DNA from: Crambe crambe
Lineage: Eukaryota > Porifera > Demospongiae > Poecilosclerida > Crambeidae
Reading direction: 5' to 3'
DNA length: 64,000 nucleotides
NCBI GenBank assembly: GCA_963924555.1
Contig: OZ004588.1
Span: forward strand, 5,704,001-5,768,000
This document shows, piece after piece, positions 34,301-46,768 of this stretch. The notes beneath the pieces are model-generated. The model made no database searches and had not been told where the DNA came from. It was given only the letters and a program-made list of their open reading frames with translations. Position numbers and translations under genes: made by a program. Every line of letters begins with the position of its first letter. Position 1 is the stretch's first letter.

Positions 34301-37300
34301 GCGATCTACTTCTTGGTTTAAAGAAGGATTATCAAAAGCAATCTGCCTAAATGAATTGTCGGAACATAACCCCCAAAGAAGTTGGCATGTCAAGGGTATA
34401 ATAGTTCCTGATCCCTTCTGAAGGAGAGAAACACATGGCTGAAGCAATTCTGAATCTAAAAGTAAGTCATAGTTGTCTGTAGACAAATGAATGAGATTCA
34501 AAATATTAAGGAGGATCTCATCAGCTGAAAACACATTGCCATGACACTCTGCAGTGAGCGTTGCTGTTAAGCTAGAAGACTTTAGCAGATGTATGACAGA
34601 TTTCATGTGTTCACGAGCACAAATCGGCATCAACTTTGTTAAATCTGATTCTGATAGGTAAGGCACCAAGAATCCAAGCAAGAACATGCAGTAAAGTTTA
34701 ATAGCTGGATTAGATGATTTCATCCAATGTTGCAATAGGCCAGCCCAAACAATTTTGTTTCGATAGACTCTGAAGAGCTCTTCCCGTGCACAGTTGTAGA
34801 TGATTCCGATATTCATGGTAACAAGGAAGCTAACAAACTGAAAAGGAGGAGGAAGAAGTATGGATTAATTCAAACATACATAAGGAAGGTAATATAAAGT
34901 TAGCAAGTACAGTGGAACCTCCGAATAGAGGACACTTGGGGGAAAAGACCTTTGTCCTTATCTCGGAGGTTGTCCTTATCTTGAAGGTTTTACAAACAAA
35001 GTATTGTTTCCATCCAAAAAATGAATTGTTTAGAAAAGTAGTCATAAATGAGTGCTTTCCTGAAAACTCAGTGAAGGAGGTGGATTTAGCAGGCTCTAAG
35101 GCTATATAATGTCCAAATGTTCATCTGCCTCTGCTACTGGACAGCTCAAGACTTAGCTAGTATGTCATTATAATAATAATTTCATTTGTGCGCTCATTTA
35201 GTAAGTAATCTGTGAGTGTGGCTTGTGGGTGTGGCCTAATGTCCACTTTTCAGAGGCAATTTTATATTGATTCTGATTGTTTTGGACATCGAGCAGTGTC
35301 CACTGTCCGGAGTTTGGAGGTAGTCCGTTTCTCGGAGGTTTTGAATACACTAGTTCTATGGTAAATTCAATCGGTGCTTTGATGGTTGTCCGTTTTATGG
35401 AGGGAGAGGTTTCACTGTACTTGGAAATGTTAATTCTTGGATAAGTGAATGGATATGAGAATCATAATGCTACCTGCAAATAATATTGTTCAGAAATAGC
35501 ATTTGTTCACATTGGTAGCCAGAAGTAAAGATGCAACCTCATTTTGGGATACTTGTGTTACATGTACTTTTTTTTAACAAAAGAAAATAATCATGATCTA
35601 CACCTTACCTTACTCTGAGTTGCTCCACCAAGTTTATTTAGCATGTCAATGCAATCAAAAATGAGTCCTTCAGCAAGAAATGCCGTGCGAAAATGCTGAC
35701 TTTTATCAGTCCAACAAATCAGGCAGTGAAGAATAGGTCCTAGACAGGCAACCAAATCGCTATTGGCATCACTTTGGCCAGTGGTAAGGCCTAAAACATA
35801 CAGTGCAATCATAATAGGGTAGTTTCCTAGTTCATCACAGCTAGATTGCATTCCTGGAAGGGGTGTGGCTTACTTTAAGTCAACATGTAATGCCCTTTTC
35901 TCAGCCTTTTATCATTCTTAGTATGGGTGGGTAACATAATCAGGGGTTATAATATACACAAGGAGACAACCGATGAGGTAAGCTGAGATCCTGATGTACA
36001 GTTGATTTAGTAAAACTTGCAACAGAGTTCTGGACTTTTGTAGCAGTGGTTAACCGAACTCTGACTACATCAATGAAATGTGGTAACCATGTAATAACAT
36101 TGTAGTAGGATGCTAAAAAAATCTGTTGCAAGTCTCATCAAATCAACTGTACCATAAGGTTTGAAAACCAAGTAGATGTTTATACTAGGTCCTGCATGTC
36201 ATGTGCATGCAAATAAGTACATCAAGAGTGAAATACAGTGAACACTCCTCTAATCAGGCCCCCTGAAATGAGGCCACCCCTCTAATCAGGACACTTCTGC
36301 TGGCCCCAAAGGTGGCCGGATTAGAGGGAGTCCAATGTACTGATTACCATTTCACTTTGGATGGGCATTATTTTAGACTACTGAACTAATCACTTAAGAT
36401 TTCCCATCACCTGTACCATAATTTCATGTTAATGTTAAATTAATACAACTAGCTTGTAATAAGCTCTAATACTAAGGTACCGGGATTTGTAATTTTCACT
36501 AATAATAATACCAGCTAAAAATACGTAATGATTTTGACCACGCCCACACGTTATCTCGCTAGCTAGCTAACTAGAGATTTCTTCATCGCTAGAGGAGCCG
36601 AGTTCTTCCAAAATAATTATTTGGAGTGATATCTTCAAACTTTCCATCTACTGACTCCTGGGCTTATTGATGGATCTACTGTACTCTCCCTGCTAACCCC
36701 TTTGAAGAAATCATGGCAACCTGTAACTAACTTTTACTTCTGACCTCTGAACTCATAACATTCACATCATTATTATAATCATGCCAATATTATATTATAT
36801 GCTTGTGCCCCTCCTTTCCTAGTCATCTCCATTTCTGTATCCACCATGATCAGAATCAGATTGTACATTGTGATGCTAAACAATGCCAGACTCGCCAAAA
36901 TTAGTACCCTAAATTTTAACTGAAAGCAAAAATCGCTAAAATTAGTCTATGTTAATAATAGTTACCTTAAGGTACACATTTTCATTGTACAGGAACAAGT
37001 ATACAAAAATATTTTTAACAAGGAAATAAAGCAAATTATCGTAGTAACCAGTAGCCACATACTGTAATGGCTAAACATTTATGGGAACTCTACATAATAG
37101 TTAGACACCAAGACCAGGGATCTACGGTATTTAGAAACCTGAGGGGTCATGGCATCCTAAGCGCGCTACTAGGGGCCCGAGGGTTTCTAAATACCATAGA
37201 TCCTGTTGGTCGAGGTGTCTAACTAATTTAGAACATAGCCATAGCAACCTACTGTTTCCAAGCAGCACTCTCTATCGTCTATAGAGAGCAAGGGCACTAA

Positions 37301-38560
37301 GCTTATGCCCTGAGTGCAAAGGGCACTAAATCACTTGATGAGGGCACTAAGTGATTTAGTGCCCTTGCAACTGACCAATCAGATTGTTCTATTCAGCAGA
37401 GCTATGTTCTAAAAGCTACTGTGCAAGGAACTAGCTATAGCAAAGGAGAAATAGAAACTAATTGATACTTGACAGCTTTCAAAGAGAAGGCTGTCTACGT
37501 ATGTAGAAAGTGTTTCATGAACTTTTTAGCAGGCTAGAGGAATGCAATTAAGTGGACATTGATACTGAAATCTGATTGGCGGTTGTTGCATGACACAAAT
37601 AGAGTCACACCAGACCCTTTCCCTTCCCTCCCTATAGTCTCGCCCCACCGATGCAAGGAAGGAGAGGGTCTGGTGATGCTGGTTGAACTTTTCTGGCAAA
37701 CAATTAATTAGTTTTGGATTTTGCATAGACCAATCAGCTGTATCAATATGACGTATGCACAGCTCACATGATATGACATAATGAACTAGCTAGCTAGGCA
37801 CCATTTCACCGCAAGTAATGGCTGACAGTACATACTGCACTGAAAGTAAACAAGAAGAGCAGCTAAGATTAGAAAGCTGTGAATCAGCTTGGATATGGAG
37901 TCAGGAGAAAGTAACGTCTCTACCCACTCCTTGAATAACGTGGGAGCTGGCATCACTGCAAATCCTCCTCCTTTTGGACAGAATATATTGCATCTCTCCA
38001 TACGTTTGCACGAACCAGCTACAGTTGCATGAACTGTCTAGCATAAACTAGCTACGGTACCAGTACATCTAGCCTGGATGAATTGCACTGCACACACGCA
38101 CGTACGAATTCACGAATCGATCAAGTCACATGAAAACACAGGAAATAGAATTTGAATACTGTATCTGGTTCGCCAGAAAAGTTCAACCAGCATCACCAGA
38201 CCCTCTCCTTCCTTGCGTTGGTGGGGGTGTGGCTTGCGAGACTATTCCCTCCCCACCAGAAAAGAAAGGTAAAGGGTCGGCCTGCCAGAGTAGATGTTAC
38301 TTGTGCATGCAATGGCACATAGTGACCACACACCTTTTCTTACCTTTAAAAATACAAGTAGCAAATGAAAAAAGAGATCCAATAGATTTTGGATTAATAG
38401 CAATATAATCAGCTAACTCCAGCTGTCGATCATTGCCAATTATTTCTCTCAGATTCTTCAGAATATCTGTCTCTGCTTTGCTGTTAGAAGCTCCATTCTG
38501 CCTGCCACCATCAGAAAGCCAATTTTCAATCTGTTTGACCAAATCCGACAGTTGCTCCAT
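31334..38560 (-). CDS. 1,181-residue protein with helical repeats, HNH-like and MYND-like zinc modules
   Basis: Five minus-strand exons join in frame with GT/AG borders: 38560-38344, 35853-35609, 34837-34219, 33952-32122 and 31967-31334. The start is the Met of MEQLSDLVKQIENWL. Exons 1-3 (residues 1-360) are Leu-rich and helical, ARM/HEAT-like, for example ALYVLGLTTGQSDANSDLVA and LTCQLLWGLCSDNSFRQIAF. Exon 4 opens with TPR-like helices (ELALVYIEGCYKYKQYQKC). It then has an HNH-like arrangement: Cys484/Cys487 (CYLC), His516 in ASHIYPK, and Cys567/Cys570 (CQKC) followed by HGENWF. Exon 5 has Cys991/Cys994 and CSKEC at 1016-1020, resembling a MYND finger. No signal peptide or membrane helix was seen. 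I do not recognise a named family. Nuclease activity is possible but unproven, because the HNH-like zinc knuckle alone does not show catalysis. An exon 1 paralog lies at 52 kb. Confidence 0.88.
34909..35419. mobile_element. TA-flanked inverted-repeat element, about 510 bp
   Basis: It begins TA-cagtggaacctccgaat and ends ggagagaggtttcactg-TA, with inward gaggacac/gttgtccg segments repeated. It lies in the intron between exons 3 and 2 of the large minus-strand gene. Non-coding. Confidence 0.85.
36236..36337. mobile_element. TA-flanked foldback element, about 100 bp
   Basis: The arms cagtgaacactcctctaatc and gattagagggagtccaatg are imperfect inverted repeats with TA on both sides. A direct ctctaatcagg duplication lies inside. 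Confidence 0.8.
37095..37412. mobile_element. compound foldback insertion absent from the 51.7-kb duplicate
   Basis: Two foldbacks lie side by side. The first is about 37096-37226 with arms tagttagacacc and ggtgtctaact plus ggatctacggtatttagaaa and its complement. The second is about 37227-37412 with arms tttagaacatagc and gctatgttctaaa. It also has an internal palindrome agggcactaaatcactt. In the duplicate segment the sequence reads straight from ggggaactctaca to agctactgtgc (about 51718-51738). Confidence 0.85.
37615..38253. mobile_element. 640-bp inverted-repeat element with empty-site support
   Basis: The arms of about 75-85 bp both contain gcaaggaaggagagggtctg and gtgatgctggttgaactttt, in opposite orientation. 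caccaga occurs at 37608-37614 and again at 38254-38260. The duplicate segment has a single caccaga at 51897-51903 with the rest missing. That fits insertion with a target duplication of up to 7 bp. It lies just 3' of exon 1 of the large minus-strand gene. Confidence 0.9.
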
Positions 38561-40127
38561 AGCCAATATTTTAATAATACACGGTATGATACAGTCGAAT
38601 CGCCAATGCACCGAAAGTCCATTGCCGTTAATTTTAGATATCCGGAAAATTACTGCAAACTCAGCATAAATAATTATGGCAGGCTTTATTGCAAAAGTCA
38701 TAGTTAGTAAACGTGCATTGAAAGATATTCAAGCATATGGAAGGTTTATTCAAGAAGGTAATGATGCATGCTTATGAAGTAGCTAGTTATAGCATCATTA
38801 AACTTTCTGAGGCTGAGAGTGCACCTAGTCCAAGTGTACAGGCTGAAAGTACCAGTGGAGAAAGTGGTCAAATTTCATTTCTCCACGAATTAGGAATTTG
38901 ATTTTTTAGTGCTCATTCCTGCCTGCAAATTTTGAAAATTTTCTTGTGATGCTACTTCCAATAATGTTATTTCATTGCAAGACCCCAAGAAGATATTTCC
39001 CCCCATGGAAAGAGTACTACAACATTTGAGCCTAGATTCATGTGATATATTTCTACAGACTCAACTATTTGGTGAACAGCTGACGTATGCTAACACAGTA
39101 TGGCAGCAAAGAAGTCAGAAATTGTGTTTGATCTTTGCATGCACACACTTTGGAACAAGTTTGATTTTTGATATAAGATAATATAATTATACCATGAACA
39201 TCTATTAAAATTTCATATGAAAAGTTTTCAGAAGTCATGATATATGCATAGCCATAACAGGGCTGGAGGAAGGAAAGTTAGAGTGATTATCCGTGCGGGA
39301 AAATTTTTCAAAAGCCATTCCCACTTTTAATTAGAAATACCGGGATGTGGCATGTAAACAGCCTGGCTTCTTCAATTTCAGGGGTTCCTTTGAACCCCCT
39401 CAAATTTGTCTAGTCTTTGATGATCCTTTCCGAATCTTGCCTGAAAAAGTGGTCAGGCTATGGCCTGACTGGCCTGACCGTTTCCTGTGTGGAACCATAG
39501 ACTATAGAGGTTCCAGAATGGACTGGAAATGATTAATTACATCCGCCTTGCGGTGTTCCGTATATTTATGGTAATACTTACCGGATATTGTATTCTGGGC
39601 CGGCTGTTTCCATCAATTAATTAACTGTCTAGTGAATTTCTACAACCAAATATGTACCCAAAATGGATAAAAACAATACCATGCAACACTGCCAACTTTA
39701 TATGAACTGCTTATATTACAGTATGAGCTGGATTGGTTAAACTTGGTCCTAGAAAATTACACAAAGCAGGTATACTATTTGACAAAGAAAGGTGTAGTAG
39801 TTAGTAACAATGTAGTAGAAAGTTGATATGTATCTTTTAAAACAATTTACTAACATGTACTTCAAGTCCTCAACCACATCAACTATGGATGATAGAACTA
39901 CTTCAGGAGATAAAATTACACAAAGTATTTATATGCAATTTTAACTGCTAGAGCATATGACAATAATCCCAAGGTCTTGGCATCCCTGGCAGAGTTCAGC
40001 CTCTTCATAGCCACTTACAAGCTTGTACAATTAACCACTAAAGTGATCTTTCCTGTTCATGGAGATACAGCTGCAGCGCAATAGGCGCAACACGGATATC
40101 ACACGAATAGGCGTTTCCAGTCCATGT
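38561..40127. other. no gene recognised
   Basis: This lies 5' of the large minus-strand gene and contains its presumed promoter. A remnant with ggaaccatagactatagagg near 39491 resembles the arms of the element that starts at 40128. Confidence 0.4.
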
Positions 40128-40639
40128 TGGAACCTATATAGTCTAGGGTACTTGTAAAAGCTGGACTCTGGACGGTGGAATGGACCGTGGACTGGACCGT
40201 GGACTGGATCATGGACCATGCCAAATCTCTTACGCATGCGCGTAGGCTCTAGCAGCTAGCTGTATATACTGCCTCGTGTGTGACTGTCATGCATGGAAGG
40301 TGAGGGCCCAACGTCAGCGATTGTGATCTCTTCCAAGTAAAAGGTGCGTTTCGCTATTTTTGATCTCTTGTATCAACCACAGCTAGCTTAGGTTGGGGAG
40401 AGAGCTGAATAACCTGTATGACATTGGGACCTACATTTGTACATAAAAAATATGAACTCATGAAGAACACTTCTTTGTTCATGTAGATCTTACTGTGCGA
40501 CTGATTCCAGTTCAGATGAAGATGTGGTTTCTCCATCGATCCTATGCTTGGCAAAGAAAAGAAAGAAAAGAAAAGGTATGTAAAATCTGCAATATCAATG
40601 ATTCAGGGATATTTTGTTTTTATTACTGTAGATTGAAAT

Positions 40640-42888
40640 TTGAAGAGGGTTTTTCTAGCAGTGATAGTGAGAGTGGAAGTAGTACTGTTGCTGAATTGGA
40701 ATATTATGATGGAGACAAAGAACTTCCGATTTTTGATAAAATGGGCAGTGGGTATCCTGTTCATTTGCTTATCAAAACACTTCTATCTAAAGATCTGGAT
40801 CTTTCTCGTGTGTGTAAAGTGCAGCCATTAGGGATTGTAAAAAATACTATCTTTCTCATTGCTATTGACTCAGTTGGCTTTGGTGATCTTAAAGCAGATG
40901 ATTAGGTTCTTGGAAGTCTACCGGTACAAAACGAACCTACTTTCGTTATACTACATCTAATTCTTTAGTATATGCCACTGCTGGAGCTGATCGTAGCAAT
41001 TATTTTTTGCTAATTCGAAGGTATTATGTCCACAAAACTTATGAGCGTTTTCATCGCATCATTTGTGATATACAAGGCAAGTTCTATGATTATAGGTTAA
41101 TACACAGGGTTCTCCCCAGGCATCTTAAGGCATAATGGGCCCCTATGCCTTCAGTTCTTCCCCCTATGCCTTATATCTTGCCACTATGCCTTCAGTTCTT
41201 TCCCCTATACCTTCTGTCTTGCCACTATGCCTTCAGCTATACCTTATATCTTGCCACTGTGCCTTACTGGTGGCTGGCTTTTATACCTGGAGCCATCTCA
41301 GAACACTCTTCATGATAATTATATGGTGGTCTTGCCAGTCTTGCCCCTATGCCTTTAATAAATCCTGGGGAGAACCCTGATACACAACCTTGATACTTAT
41401 ATAATGTACTATGCTTCAATCTGGCCAGTATGTGACAGTCCAAGCAAACTAATTGATTTCTAGAGGGGACTGTCACTTTAATAAAATTGCTAAGGAGTCC
41501 CTCGGTCAACATAAAAATCAATGTGTACGACCAATTTTTTGTACCCTTCCTTTCCCTATTACCATGATTTACACATGAGGAGGGTGTAATAATAGTATTC
41601 CATAATACTGAAGGATGCAATAACTATTTATTCTATGGCTATCTAAAATGAGACAACTTTTGGCAGATCAAAGTTGCTTGATGGGAATTTTTAATTTTTA
41701 ATTTGTTACAGGACAATCATTCTGCTATAGAATGATACAAATATCAAAATTTGTCCAGGCAAACAATTTCTGCCCACTTATCTTGAGCTCATATTTCAGA
41801 GCCTGTAGTGATGTCATCCTAGATACACCATATTTTTATTATGGCTATCTGCATTACATCAAAAAGGTGACTGCATTTTATCTAAGTGACCCTGCATTTT
41901 ATCTAAGTGACCCGTGTACAAGAAACTAACCACTTGTTTGCTAGCTGTTCAGCAGATGCTTTCCCCCCTAAAGTTGCTAGATACAGTAACTAATGTAAAA
42001 AAAAAAAAAAATGCACTGTGCTGACCGGTGATTTGTTTTTCTACTAAGCTATGATCTAATAATAATTTATTAATTCCTTTTTAGATACTACAAGGGTTCA
42101 AAATAAGTACTGTATGTTACAGTATTATTTTGATGGACCTGAGATGGAAATAAAAATCAAGCCTCATGGGAATTCTAAATCTGATGTTCCATTCTTTCGC
42201 ATTTCTGAATCTGCACAGAAATTCCACAAGGAGCTGTCTATAATGAATAAGCCCAAAGAAGTCATTTTTCTTGCTACACAGAAAGAAGGTGGTGAGGTAG
42301 AGGCAAGAGGAATGTCATCCTTACCTCGAAATCGACAGCAAATCTCCAATTTTCGAAGGGACTCCTTCAACAAATGCATGCAATATTTTGGCCTCTGCTT
42401 GTGTGTCAGTACACCAATCTGTGACTCCTCAACTTCCTACCATGTCATCTTCAAATCCACCCATAACAATTATTTGTACACCTCCACAATTGAGCACTTC
42501 CAGTATGCCAATACTACCTCCTAACATCAATCCATTTTATGTTAAATTTATTCAAGGAAATATTAGGATGTGTCAGGGGTGCAAGACCACTGTTCGGTTA
42601 TCGGATTCATCTATTCCACCCCCTCCATTTGATTTAGTGGTGGCCAGGTCAGAGAGGCGTCAGTTTCGTGATAAGAATGGGACCTTAGTGACTCCATGCC
42701 AAGAACAAACTTGTCATTACCATTTACGTTTAGACTGCATAATAGCAGCAGAGCCAAATTTCATTACACATTCTCTAAGGATTCCACAAGATATACCATT
42801 GTTAACTGTCATTCACCGAGAATACTTGAGACTGATGTTTAAAGTAACTATTTCACAAGACATATTTTCACAAGCTCAGAATATTTGA
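40640..42888 (+). pseudogene. MULE-family gene remnant lacking its DDE core
   Basis: Pieces in order are as follows. About 40640-40903 encodes ELEYYDGDKELPIFDKMGSG and IFLIAIDSVGFGDLKADD. About 40905-41085, after a frameshift, encodes YVHKTYERFHRIICDIQG. About 42114-42380 encodes KIKPHGNSKSDVPFFRISES and EVEARGMSSLPRNRQQISNF. About 42390-42888 encodes a Cys/His module, MCQGCKTTVRL, LVVARSERRQF and CHYHLRLDC. Element 2 has the same order, but with about 1 kb of transposase between the PHGNSK region and the Cys/His module. The deletion would make this copy non-autonomous. Confidence 0.75.
41105..41379. mobile_element. short inverted-repeat element, second copy, with 5-bp target duplication
   Basis: It begins cagggttctccccagg and ends cctggggagaaccctg, a perfect 16-bp inverted repeat. 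It is flanked by ataca on both sides. The interior repeats ccttatatcttgccact and ctatgccttcag boxes. It is the same family as 19068-19353 in the opposite orientation and is inserted inside MULE-like element 1. Confidence 0.92.
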
Positions 42889-43353
42889 AACTAACTAGTC
42901 ATAGTTTTCAAGCTAGTTGTTATCCAAACCATGGTATATCTATGTCCAAACCATGTACCAGTGCATATTCAAAAATATATTATTATAATTATAAAAAATT
43001 ACATACTAAAAATACAAAAAAAAATAATTTTTTTTAAAATCGATTTAGTCCACGGTCCAGTCCACGGTCCATTCCACAGTCCAGAGTCCAGCTTTTACAA
43101 GTTCCCTATAGTCTATGGTGGAACCAACACACCTGCGCCCATTACGTCACTTCGCGGTTGACCACGTACCGTACCACCGACCGGCGGCCACCTGTAGCTG
43201 TACTGTTGCGGGTGGTTATAAAACCAGGAAAGGGGAATTGGAAATGGAAACGAGGAAACGGAAGGAAATGGGGAAATGAGGAAACGGAAGATTTTTATAA
43301 TTATTGCGTTGCGCCATTTTGTGCGTAGTCTATGTGTAGCTAGCTAGCTAGCT

Positions 43354-46300
43354 ATGGCTGATCATGACCTCACTCTTGAAACTTCATCTAGTGATGATAG
43401 CTGTTGTGGACTGGCGAGTAGTGGACTGGCGAGTAGCAGTGACACTGATAACTCGGAGTGGTAAGCCTTGCTGCCTATGTTAGAACAGGAGTTGCTATTT
43501 GCCCAAGTTGTTTTATTTTGTATAATGTGTGTACTAAGGTGTTTGTTGCTTTCCCCAGGAATTATGGAGACAAACCAGCATTTTTCTGTTGAAGATCTAG
43601 CTCAAATTTTACTCACTAAATCAGTCATATCATCACAAATATGTGTTGAGCAACCCTGTTATGTGCAACGAAATGCTGCTTTTGTTGTTGATCTGCATAA
43701 ATTGAAAGACCCACTTGATATTAAAGCGGATGAAAATGGTACTTGGATTCGTAAAGGATCGCCTGTTGCTTATGTTAGTATTCACAAAGATAAAGGAGTC
43801 ACTTCTATATTTCGACGGCCAAAAATCGGAAAATATTCCCACCATTTTAAGATATCACGTACATATTATCGTCATTCGTGTTCTCCAGATTTTTTCCGTA
43901 TCATTGCTATGGCTTATGGTAAGTATGCACATAGTAGATCAGTGGTTTGAATGCGTAGTAAATAGAAAATATGCGTAACTCCACCACAAGTATAAGATCA
44001 CTGCACATAAATTTAGATCACTAATTGCAAGTTGGTTATCTTAATGTGCAGCAAAAATTTACTGCAATAAAAACTTGCATCTATTGAGGAAAAGCCACAC
44101 ATCTATTCAGGAACAGCCTCAGATTTTGCATCTTACATTGGATAACCAACTTGCAATTCACTGTACTGTCACATCACTGCACTGGAGAATAATTACAAAG
44201 TTGTTACCAGGCAACTACTAGATTCTTAGCAACCACTAACTTATTGCATCATTGTTACCTGGCAACTACTAGCTGATCATGCCGACTCCCACTTAGCTTG
44301 TAGATAACTCACTCTCATGATCTAACCTTAACCTGGTGTTCACTTCTAGATCACTGTGGAGCACTTCAGCAGTTATCATTTTGTGCAATATGGATTTGAT
44401 AGGAAGGAACATCCAATATCTTTGAATCCTCACGGTAACTCCAAAAAGAAAAACAAAGCTTTTAGTCGTACAAAGGCAAGTACCCTCAAAATGATTAAGG
44501 AGTCTGTTGGTAAACATAAGGGGAGGCCTATTAAGATATTGAGAGAGATTGAAAATGAACATGGTGGTATAATGGAAGCTCACTCAAGCTGTGACGAAAT
44601 AGGAGGCAGATCCAATGTGAAGAAGGAGAAGTCTCTGTTACCGTCTTCTGTACCAAGGACTGATACGCTTGCTTGTATTATGCAAATGTGCTTTCTACAA
44701 CTGAAGCTTTTATTCGCTCAGTGGAAGCTGCACCTGAACCTATGTGTGTTCTTTCTACAGATCAACAGCTGTATAATATGGAACGATTCTGTACACAATC
44801 TCCATCATCTGTTTTACCTACTTTCAATTTGGGTGATTTTTATGTGACTCCAACTACTTTTCATAATTTACTTGTCAAAAATAGGCAAGGTTGTCACCCA
44901 ATTATCAGTGGTCCTATATTGATATATCGTACAAAGGAATTCGAACCCTTTCATTATTTTGCTTCAACATTGGTTCGACTGAATCCAAATATTATGAATT
45001 TAAAGTCTTTTGGAACTGATGGTGAGTCACAGTTAATAAAAGCATTTCAGGTAGTGTTTCCTCATGCTGTCCATTTACGATGTTCTAATCATCTAAGGCA
45101 GAATGTCAAGGATAAATTGCATGCCCTAGCCATACCCCAAAATCTGTGGAAAGAGTTTCTTAGTGACATTTTTGGACAGCAAGTAGGTACACAATATGAG
45201 AAAGGGCTTGTCGATTCCGAGTCACCTGAAGTTTTCAAGAATGCACTTGCAAGATTGGAAAGCCGTTGGAATAATCTTGAGTCCAGTGTCTCTGAAAGAG
45301 ACCCACAATTTCATTCATGGTTTGCTCAGTATAAAATGGATCTCATTGCTAACTCTGTTTTACCTCCAGTTAGAGAGAAAGCAGGTTATGTAAGTGGTAA
45401 GATAGGAGAAAAATTTACTACAAATGTCAGTGAATCATTGAACCATGTTATAAAACAAGAAGTGGAGTGGAAGGAGAGTAAACTTCCTATACTAGTTGAG
45501 CATTTGAAAGCTATCACAAACCAACATGAAGCTGAAATGGAGAAACCTGTAATAGGCCGTGGTGAGTGGAAGTTTATAGAACTTTATAAGCATTTTGAAG
45601 TGGATAACAGGATATGGTTTCCAAAAATGAGCCTGGAATGTAGGCAGAAGCACATGAAAAAGATAAAGTCATGGATGTTGGTGAGACCAGTAGTTCAGTG
45701 GAGAAAGGTAATAGTTCGTTTACCTTGAGTGTTTCACCACTAACTTTGCACCTAAATGGATTAAAAGGCATTTGGAAGAAAGCTGAAATGCTATTGGCAA
45801 CCCCAGGGAATGTAATCAAAATTCCTTGGTCGGATAACCCAAGAAGTCACTTGATCAAGAGTTTATCTTCAGAGCACCCCCATGTTGTTGATGTGAAAAA
45901 GGGTTACATGTATTTTTGCGATGATAAGTGCCCAATGTTCATATCTGTTCTCATCTTGTAGCAGCAGCAGCAGAAGATAATGGAGAATTGAAGTCTTTTT
46001 TTTTTAATTCAGGATATCTTTTCCAACCAAATCTTACAACTATTTCCAATGAAGGCATGCCTGCATGCTGGGTCAGGAAGGAAAGGAGGTAGACAGAAAC
46101 GTAAGCGTAAATCTACTCCAGCAGTTGAAAGTGTTTCTTATCGCCCATGTTTTCAAAGAAATTCATCTTCACTTCCTCCTCAAAAGCAACTTTGTACAGC
46201 AAGTAGTGCATCTCCTTTTTTGCCATCTAATGAATCTACAGTGGATTCCATAACACAGTCACCTCAACCATCAAATTCGGTTTCAGCGTCATCAATGCCA

Positions 46301-46768
46301 CCAGTTTCCATAGTTGTGTCAATGCCTACATCAGTTTTGAGGCCCTGTGTGTCCAACATTTCAGGGCAGGTAAATATTGGCAGTGGTTTGAATGTATCAA
46401 CAAACACACCTCAAAATCTTCCAGGAATTAACACATCATTGCAAAACCCTGCTGCAGCTAACCCTTTTACTTTAAAGCTGAAAACAAATGCAATAAAGAT
46501 TTGTCAAGCCTGTCGTAAAGGATTTGATGGTGCAAATGACACACTAGGACTTGCAGTGGCTCGTAGTGAAAGACGTCTGATTCTCAATACCGTTACAGGA
46601 TCACAATTTTGGGGAAGTGAGAGCAATTCCCATTACCACTGTCATATGAACTGCTTCTCCACATTTGAGGGAAAGGATCTGCTCATCCCTGATGCAGTAA
46701 AAGCAGCCCTTTCAGTTTATCAAAAAGTATCTCATTACTTGCTTACAAATATCTTCAACTGTTCTTGA
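43354..46768 (+). pseudogene. MULE-like DDE transposase with two frameshifts
   Basis: Exon 1 is 43354-43460 (MADHDLTLETSSSDD) with donor gtaagcc, and exon 2 is 43559-43918. A spare T near 43588 shifts the frame. A third part from about 44350 encodes VEHFSSYHFVQYGFD and SLNPHGNSKKK. A second frame change near 44670 precedes the MULE-type core: FNLGDFYVTPTTF, GPILI, FASTLVRL, FGTDGESQLIKAF and HLRCSNHLRQNV up to 45728. A further frame carries on from about 45670. The last part has a Cys/His module, ICQACRKGF, AVARSERRL and HYHCHMNC (46490-46670). The position where MULE domains usually have an Asp before the TxNLG segment reads SSVLPTFNLG, so a catalytic Asp may be lost. It is probably inactive. 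Confidence 0.82.
44016..44165. mobile_element. short foldback in the transposase intron
   Basis: The arms attgcaagttggttatc and gataaccaacttgcaat enclose about 115 bp of non-coding DNA between exons of MULE-like element 2. Confidence 0.75.

Larger units (their letters stand above)
40128..43128 (+). mobile_element. MULE-like element 1, core-deleted, about 85-bp terminal inverted repeats
   Basis: The left arm contains acttgtaaaagctggactct and ggaatggaccgtggactgga at about 40150-40210. The right arm at about 43050-43128 is the reverse complement of the same series. About 3.0 kb lies between. The coding remnant resembles the first and last parts of element 2 but has no catalytic domain between them. 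A second short inverted-repeat element is nested at 41105-41379. Confidence 0.85.
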
